This document shows positions 38,929-42,788 of a stretch of DNA of 42,788 bases, piece by piece. A program made the position numbers and the translations under genes. The stretch is from positions 1-42,788 of IMG/VR virus record IMGVR_UViG_3300050821_003025, one strand, 5' to 3'. Origin of the DNA: a virus. Position 1 is the first letter of the stretch. Every line of letters starts with the position of its first letter. The notes below the pieces were generated by a model, which saw only the letters and a program-made list of their open reading frames with translations, was not told the DNA's origin and did not search any database.

Positions 38929-39267
38929 TCAGACGAAGTAAGAACAATTCCACGCACCGTATTGTGCGGCTTTGGCCAAGCGAAGGCCATCCTCGCATTT
39001 AATAAAGTTGGCCGCATCCCCAAAGTCGTCAAAGTTTGCTGTCACCAATACGCGATCTAGATTATCTCTCAGCGGGACATACGAAACTTCTTTTTTCTCG
39101 GCGAGTTTTCGTGAGCAGGTTTCGATAAGCGAGAGCTTAATGTTACATGGGCCTTGAAGCGGCATTTGTTCGATAACAACGCCAAATACGATGCGTCCTC
39201 CGCTATTGTGGCTTGTGCCAACAACAAAGTCGCCAATCTCTACGGGCCGTCCATTTTTATAGTGCAT
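38929..39267 (-). CDS. Hypothetical protein, 112 aa
   Basis: The N-terminal part (KNGRPVEIGDFVVGTSHNSG) is the common 'GR...GD.V' beta opening of small phage proteins, followed by further strands (RIVFGVVIEQMPLQG) and an acidic C-terminus. It starts one base before the end of the 53-aa gene. Function is unknown. Confidence 0.6.
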   Translation of the reverse strand: MHYKNGRPVEIGDFVVGTSHNSGGRIVFGVVIEQMPLQGPCNIKLSLIETCSRKLAEKKEVSYVPLRDNLDRVLVTANFDDFGDAANFIKCEDGLRLAKAAQYGAWNCSYFV

Positions 39268-39268
39268 T

Positions 39269-39430
39269 TTAGTCGTCAGTTGAGGTTATAATTCGGTCTG
39301 CCAAAATAAAGCGGTTAATACGGTCACGAATCTTTTGTGTCTTCGCTTCAGAGTCCATAAGCAACTTGAACAGCCTGCCTAATTGCCGTTGGCGCTGCGG
39401 TGGACGAGGAAGTATTTTGACGCGTTTCAT
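39269..39430 (-). CDS. Small basic protein, 53 aa
   Basis: ATG 39430 is chosen over ATG 39529 because a strong GGGAGGG Shine-Dalgarno lies about eight bases upstream and the earlier start would run through a real gene in another frame. The product is basic and helical (KRVKILPRPPQRQRQLGRLF, then KTQKIRDRINRFILADR). It may bind nucleic acid. Family unknown. Confidence 0.6.
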   Translation of the reverse strand: MKRVKILPRPPQRQRQLGRLFKLLMDSEAKTQKIRDRINRFILADRIITSTDD

Positions 39431-39431
39431 G

Positions 39432-39611
39432 CTATTTCCCTCCCGGTTGCTGCGCTGGTCGTTTGGCACCGCAAAGTGGGCAGTGCTTCCATGTTCGTTT
39501 AACGGCTTCTCCTTGGAAAAAGAAGGCATGGCCCGCTGGCTGAGTACAGCTCGACAGAAGGCGGTAATACGGCACCCATCGAATATGGTGGCACCAGATT
39601 TTCTTTTTCAC
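39432..39611 (-). CDS. Small zinc-ribbon-like protein, 59 aa
   Basis: GTG 39611 overlaps the previous TGA (GTGA) and is preceded by GGGAGG six bases upstream; the frame ends at TAG 39432-39434. Cys 7-His 8-His 9 (WCHH) and CPLCGAK (Cys 44, Cys 47) suggest a zinc knuckle. The frame tiles exactly between two genes. This is a clear gene despite its length. It may bind DNA, RNA or a protein partner. Confidence 0.68.
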   Translation of the reverse strand: MKKKIWCHHIRWVPYYRLLSSCTQPAGHAFFFQGEAVKRTWKHCPLCGAKRPAQQPGGK

Positions 39612-40477
39612 GACGCACCTCCCAGTTGCTGCGACATGGCGGCGTCAATCGCGGCACGAAAACTTTGATGCCCCGCTGACTCGTAATTATCAGGAGAGAA
39701 AATTGAGCATCGGCCAGAAGGAGTCCTGCCTATCGCCGTTAGTGGCGAAATAGCCTCCAACCAATCCAACCTCTTGCTGTCTGCCTGCCCCTGCGCAAGT
39801 GCGGCTTCGGCTCGTTCACAGCGATCAGCCTTGGCCTGAATCTCGTCAAACTTATCCATGTCCACAATCACGCTCATGCTCTGGTCGCTGAGTTTCTTGG
39901 CAAGCGTATCACGCTCGGCTTCGGCTTGCGCGAGCTGGGCGTCCCGCAACTTTTTGTACTCCTCGAAAGCGGCGAGCCTTGTTTCGTGCTGAGACTCCAG
40001 TAGCTCCAACTGCTCCCGCAGTTCCTTCGTCGACGCGTCAACGGCTTCGGCTTGCGCGAGCTGGGCGCGGAGACTTTTTATCGTGTCGTACTGCTGGCGA
40101 TAGGCTCCCATAATATTCTCTCGTTCTTCCCGAAGTTCCTTCGTCGCCTCCGACACGGCGCGGGCTTCAAAGTTGGCGATTATCCCCGCTGTAAAATCAT
40201 CCCAATTGCCGCAGCCAAACCAATATCGAAGTTGTTTAACAAGCACACGGTGCCTCTCTTCGATTTTCGCCTCGGTGGGCTGGCCTGCGGGCGTGAGAAT
40301 CTTCTGGAGGTCGTTCCATCCTTTGTCCGCGTTTTTGTACCAAAGCAGCAGGTCCTTCATCATGCTTACCGGGCTGCGATGCTCAGCATGTGCCCGTTCG
40401 TAAATGTCGTTGATGATCGACAAATCGGTTTCGCTGAGCGAAGGCTGGCCTGCGGGTTTGGTGGTGTCGTCGTTCAT
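39608..40477 (-). CDS. Coiled-coil early protein, 289 aa
   Basis: A strong AGGAGG lies eight bases before ATG 40477. The N-terminus has an acidic helical domain, the middle is a long coiled coil (about 105-215) with two copies of AQLAQAEA, and the C-terminus has DSKRLDWLEA and FRAAIDAAM, a tail often seen in early or Ea22-type phage proteins. The family is known only by pattern. A 26-bp direct repeat encodes the duplicated coiled-coil piece. Its partner may be one of the adjacent small genes. Confidence 0.68.
   Translation of the reverse strand: MNDDTTKPAGQPSLSETDLSIINDIYERAHAEHRSPVSMMKDLLLWYKNADKGWNDLQKILTPAGQPTEAKIEERHRVLVKQLRYWFGCGNWDDFTAGIIANFEARAVSEATKELREERENIMGAYRQQYDTIKSLRAQLAQAEAVDASTKELREQLELLESQHETRLAAFEEYKKLRDAQLAQAEAERDTLAKKLSDQSMSVIVDMDKFDEIQAKADRCERAEAALAQGQADSKRLDWLEAISPLTAIGRTPSGRCSIFSPDNYESAGHQSFRAAIDAAMSQQLGGAS
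39916..39941. repeat. 26-bp direct repeat, copy 1
   Basis: This 26-base stretch is identical to 40042-40067 and encodes the same peptide (AQLAQAEA) on the minus strand in the coiled-coil gene. It probably arose by internal duplication. Confidence 0.8.
40042..40067. repeat. 26-bp direct repeat, copy 2
   Basis: Identical to 39916-39941, 126 bases (42 codons) apart in the same reading frame of the coiled-coil gene. The spacing keeps the heptad pattern nearly in phase. Confidence 0.8.
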
Positions 40478-40650
40478 TGTAGCGCCTCCTCTGAAAATGG
40501 GTGCGGTGAACCTTCCTCAGCCTCAGTGATCGCTGAAGACGCCTCACCACGAGTCGTGTTTTCATCGTAAGGAAGTCGCAGGGCATCCATCAATTGACGC
40601 TGATTCCAGGTCATTGGAAGCGATTTCCAGCGTGGTTCAGGCGGGCTCAC
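40474..40650 (-). CDS. Hypothetical protein, 58 aa
   Basis: GTG 40650 overlaps the previous TGA (GTGA) and is near a GTGGAG sequence; ATG 40614 is an alternative start. The product is acidic with a short helix (WNQRQLMDALRLPYDENTTR, then SAITEAEEGSPHPFSEEALQ). It overlaps the coiled-coil gene by ATGA. Family unknown. Confidence 0.55.
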   Translation of the reverse strand: MSPPEPRWKSLPMTWNQRQLMDALRLPYDENTTRGEASSAITEAEEGSPHPFSEEALQ

Positions 40651-41258
40651 GCTCCACCCGCTTTCTGTCCAGCAGCGTGGGCGGCGAGGGCTGCACGCAA
40701 ATGCTCTCGAATAGTCCATGCACGATTAGCCGCACAAGGGCCGTTTGGTTCCCCGACCTCCAGATCGGCCACAATGTCTAACATTTCTTCGTATTCCTGA
40801 CATTCCGAAGCCAGCTCCGCGAGAACGCTGCGCAGGGCGTCTCTGTCTTGCGCCAATCGCGTGATTCCATTAACCCAATAATCGGACTTTACGCAGTCCA
40901 TCGGAATTGCGTCCAGTGCATCTTGAAGTGCTTTTGACCACGAATCGTTCGCTGCGGAGGCTGAAAGTGCGCGGTTGACCTCACGAAGTACACCCAACTC
41001 TGCCACCAGCGCGGCGTTCTCGCGTTCGCCCGGCAACCGTATTTCGTCGATCAAAACCTTTCCGTTGGGGTGACGATAAGCTACAACCTGCGCACCCGTT
41101 TCCTCATCATTCACAATGGACATGGCGGATTGCTGAATAAAGGACTTTCTCTGCGCCTCGGTCAGCACGCAGCGAGCTAACATTGCACTGCTAAACATCG
41201 CGGAGTCGTAGTGATCTGTCGGTGTCGGCACGCTGGCGGGTGGGTGTTGTGAGTCCAT
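40647..41258 (-). CDS. Helical early protein, 203 aa
   Basis: The product is largely helical with leucine-rich amphipathic segments (ENAALVAELGVLREVNRALS, LRSVLAELASECQEYEEMLD) and one Cys-containing helix. The N-terminal 20 residues are disordered. It is the first gene after an intergenic stretch with palindromes, so it probably heads an early transcription unit. Family unknown. Confidence 0.62.
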   Translation of the reverse strand: MDSQHPPASVPTPTDHYDSAMFSSAMLARCVLTEAQRKSFIQQSAMSIVNDEETGAQVVAYRHPNGKVLIDEIRLPGERENAALVAELGVLREVNRALSASAANDSWSKALQDALDAIPMDCVKSDYWVNGITRLAQDRDALRSVLAELASECQEYEEMLDIVADLEVGEPNGPCAANRAWTIREHLRAALAAHAAGQKAGGA

Positions 41259-41420
41259 AAAGGGTTTCTGCGATTAACGAGACGCAGCCCTCGCACGTTC
41301 ATTTAACGCCTGTCATCCGTGAATTGTGGCGGCTTCACTTATTCGGATTTGAACCGTTCGTGGTGTTATACACGTTTTGCCAGGCGGTGTCTAGAAGCAC
41401 CTAAGTTTAGCACTGCCAAA
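41259..41420 (-). promoter_or_regulatory. Intergenic leader with palindromes before the 203-aa gene
   Basis: About 160 bases lie between the hairpin at 41421-41452 and the ATG at 41258, without a gene. They contain CGTG...CACG arms with GTGTTATACAC inside (about 41360-41375) and GGTG...CACC arms around TCTAGA (about 41385-41401). These look like operator half sites. A promoter for the leftward early genes is expected here; no clear -35/-10 could be read. Confidence 0.4.
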
Positions 41421-41452
41421 GCCCCGAACCACGTTTTCACGCAGTCCGGGGC
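41421..41452 (-). terminator. GAAA-tetraloop hairpin after the 205-aa gene
   Basis: On the minus strand GCCCCGGACTGCGT pairs almost completely (three G-U pairs) with ACGTGGTTCGGGGC around a GAAA loop, and CTTTGG follows. The stem of about 14 pairs with a GNRA loop suits a terminator or 3'-end stabiliser 60 bases after the stop of the 205-aa gene. The T-tract is short, so termination may be partial. Confidence 0.65.
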
Positions 41453-41512
41453 CGAAGAGGCAGCTTGGTTCCCGCCTGTGGCGACTTGTTAGAAGGCGAA
41501 TGTAGCCTTCGA

Positions 41513-42130
41513 TTAGGACGAGTACTCGTTGGCAACGTCCTTTTTGCGTTGATCCTCAGAAATCGCTCCACTGAGGGACTCAAGAGTTGGGAGGACTTCG
41601 CGTCCGAGGAGCGAAGAGAGTTTGGCAGCCGCTGCGTGTGCCGCGCCCTTATCAATAAGGGTCTGTGCAGCCGCGATGTAGGCTTTCGCAACCTTCTTCG
41701 GGCCGGGGGCTTTGCGTTCGGTGGCCGAGGGGTCGAACACAATCGCGGAGGCGATGGTGTTTGCCAACGGCGTGAAGTGCTCGCGGGTCTTGCCGGACTC
41801 AGCAAGCACGCGGTTGAAGTACTCGCCTTCGGTCTCATCATAGACCTCAATATCGGCGCCTTCGGAGTCTTTCTTGCCGGTGGGCTTCGTCTTGCGGGCG
41901 ATTTGGGTCTCTTTTTCGACCGCTTCGCAGAAGTTACCGCGAAATTCAGCAAGTGAGCCGCGATAGACCGTGTTCAAGATCGCGTCCTGCAAGCACTGGC
42001 CGGTTTTCTTCGCGAGTTTGTCGTAGATTTCGATGCTGGACGGGACGTGCAGCGTGATTTCGAAACCAGTCGTTTTGAACGTTGCCGGGATCAGGTCGCC
42101 CGGAGCGTGGGTGTGGGTGTGTTCGGACAT
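41513..42130 (-). CDS. Early protein, 205 aa
   Basis: The N-terminus is His-rich (MSEHTHTHAPGD), followed by beta then helical regions (FEITLHVPSSIEIYDKLAKK, AAKLSSLLGREVLPTLE). The middle is acidic and basic in turns (TKPTGKKDSEGADIEVYDE). No enzyme motif is seen. It ends before a GAAA-loop hairpin and begins after a leader hairpin, so it forms its own unit. The family is unknown. Confidence 0.65.
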   Translation of the reverse strand: MSEHTHTHAPGDLIPATFKTTGFEITLHVPSSIEIYDKLAKKTGQCLQDAILNTVYRGSLAEFRGNFCEAVEKETQIARKTKPTGKKDSEGADIEVYDETEGEYFNRVLAESGKTREHFTPLANTIASAIVFDPSATERKAPGPKKVAKAYIAAAQTLIDKGAAHAAAAKLSSLLGREVLPTLESLSGAISEDQRKKDVANEYSS

Positions 42131-42160
42131 GTTATATGAAGAGCGTGAGGTGCTCGAAGC

Positions 42161-42187
42161 CGCGTTGGAAAGTGCACAGCCAACGCG
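42161..42187 (-). promoter_or_regulatory. 8-bp leader hairpin before the 205-aa gene
   Basis: CGCGTTGG and CCAACGCG form a perfect 8-bp inverted repeat with an 11-base loop that itself contains GTGCAC. On the minus strand it ends about 30 bases before ATG 42130, in the leader of the 205-aa gene. No T-tract follows, so translational control or mRNA protection is more likely than termination. Confidence 0.45.
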
Positions 42188-42230
42188 TCTGTGTTAACGG
42201 CGGTCAGAGCCGCTGGAAAGGGATAAGAAG

Positions 42231-42392
42231 TCAGTTCTTATTTGAGAGTTCGTCGAGGTACTCGACAGCGTCATCCAAGGAAGTTAGAAGGTCGTCGATG
42301 ATTTGTTCGTTATCATCTGTGATAACAAGTTCTTGAACTGCTGCGCGAACCTCAAGGAGTTGCTTTGTGATACTGTTTGTTGTTTGTGGCAT
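42231..42392 (-). CDS. Small acidic protein, 53 aa
   Basis: ATG 42392 opens a frame to TGA 42231-42233. The product is helical and acidic (ITKQLLEVRAAVQELVITDD, then IIDDLLTSLDDAVEYLDELS), like a short anti-parallel hairpin protein. It lies five bases after the next gene's stop. Acidic early proteins of this size sometimes inhibit host enzymes, but nothing here shows that. Confidence 0.6.
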   Translation of the reverse strand: MPQTTNSITKQLLEVRAAVQELVITDDNEQIIDDLLTSLDDAVEYLDELSNKN

Positions 42393-42397
42393 AAAAA

Positions 42398-42700
42398 TTA
42401 GTCAATAAGTTTATAGTACGCATCCGGCCAACAAAGCCGGAAAGTCATGCGAAGGTTGTCCCAGTCACGAAAGCCGATTTGGGAAGTTATGTTTATAGTC
42501 AAAATAATGTCTGCGATTGCACTTGCAAGAGCGGAGAGTTTGACTTCGTCACCTGAAAAAGGATTTCGGTGGATTATAGTTTCTCGTTGGTCGGAGTAGT
42601 CAAGAGCAAGAAGGCCCATTTCAATGAGTCTTCCCAAAGTTCTTTTTTGGGAGACGAAAAGGGGTTTTCCTTCAGATGTTGTTAGGTCTTGTGGAGACAT
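42398..42700 (-). CDS. Hypothetical protein, 100 aa (longer frame open to the window end)
   Basis: ATG 42700 gives a helical protein with hydrophobic stretches (LIEMGLLALDYSDQRE, then LSALASAIADIILTINITSQ). The frame stays open upstream through the hexamer array and would add Val/Thr/Pro repeats; the start outside the window cannot be excluded. The ATG after the array is preferred because the repeat region is low complexity. Family unknown. Confidence 0.55.
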   Translation of the reverse strand: MSPQDLTTSEGKPLFVSQKRTLGRLIEMGLLALDYSDQRETIIHRNPFSGDEVKLSALASAIADIILTINITSQIGFRDWDNLRMTFRLCWPDAYYKLID

Positions 42701-42704
42701 GTGA

Positions 42705-42788
42705 GGAACCGTAACCGGAACCGTCACCGTCACCGTAACCGTAACCGTCACCGTAACCGTAACTGGAACCGGAGCCGTCACCGGAACC
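42705..42788. repeat. 14-unit hexanucleotide tandem array at the window end
   Basis: Fourteen consecutive 6-base units fill 42705-42788 exactly, mostly GTAACC, GTCACC and GGAACC (GGTTAC, GGTGAC and GGTTCC on the minus strand). The array runs off the window, so its true length is unknown. It lies immediately upstream of a leftward gene start and is in frame with it, giving Val/Thr/Pro repeats if translated. It may be a control array, an origin element or a protein repeat. Assembly breakage at a repeat would explain the end of the contig. Confidence 0.7.

Noticed and set aside
41340-41420. tRNA-like T-arm sequence GGTTCAAATCC on the minus strand
   Set aside because: Only three T-stem pairs form, no matching acceptor strand lies at the expected distance and no anticodon arm with a 7-base loop is present.
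1-42788. Prophage or temperate lifestyle
   Set aside because: No integrase, excisionase, repressor pair or attachment site pair was recognised; operator-like palindromes alone do not show lysogeny.

Overview
The window reads as a near-complete genome or contig of a tailed, probably short-tailed (podovirus-like) double-stranded DNA phage. A terminase pair, a portal, a scaffold-like protein, a major capsid candidate, a connector, a P22 gp10-like tail hub and several internal-virion-type proteins sit together. No tape measure, tail tube or sheath gene is recognisable. No integrase, RNA polymerase, or classical holin/endolysin pair was recognised, so a lytic phage using host RNA polymerase is the simplest inference. 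The host cannot be named. Most genes lack a Shine-Dalgarno sequence, which is common in hosts such as Bacteroidetes, Cyanobacteria and some PVC bacteria, but one early block has strong GGAGG-type sites.

Layout: positions 1-1251 are mostly non-coding, with a possible gene end, a broken ORF, one leftward gene (482-790) and a divergent control region. From 1252 to 26675 everything reads rightward: terminase small and large subunits; small structural proteins, two fibre-like proteins and three membrane proteins (3425-8488); portal, scaffold and capsid (8492-13588); connector and tail hub (13658-16670); and low-complexity or internal virion proteins ending in a 2252-residue protein with an HExxH zincin motif. 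From 42700 down to 26672 everything reads leftward: small unknown early genes, then a recombination and replication set. That set has a RecB/Cas4-like nuclease with four cysteines, a Sak4-like ATPase, an OB-type ssDNA-binding candidate, a ParB-methyltransferase fusion, a UDG-family A polymerase fusion, an HNH-AP2 endonuclease, a DUF3987-type helicase and an ATP-dependent DNA ligase. Most neighbours are joined by ATGA or GTGA overlaps, so they are probably translationally coupled. The two arms meet at 26672-26675 with overlapping stop codons.

Three unexplained signals stand out. First, a palindromic 20-bp element (consensus GTCGAGTTCAAnnnTTGAAC) occurs seven times across the whole genome, mostly at gene boundaries; the ParB/HTH-methyltransferase is a candidate reader. 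Second, a 147-nt multi-hairpin RNA candidate lies between the ssDNA-binding gene and the next replication gene, with a closing stem that competes with a local hairpin. Third, a 14-unit hexamer array (GGTNAC-like) runs into the right end of the window. All product names come from motifs and gene order read by eye; no database search was run.
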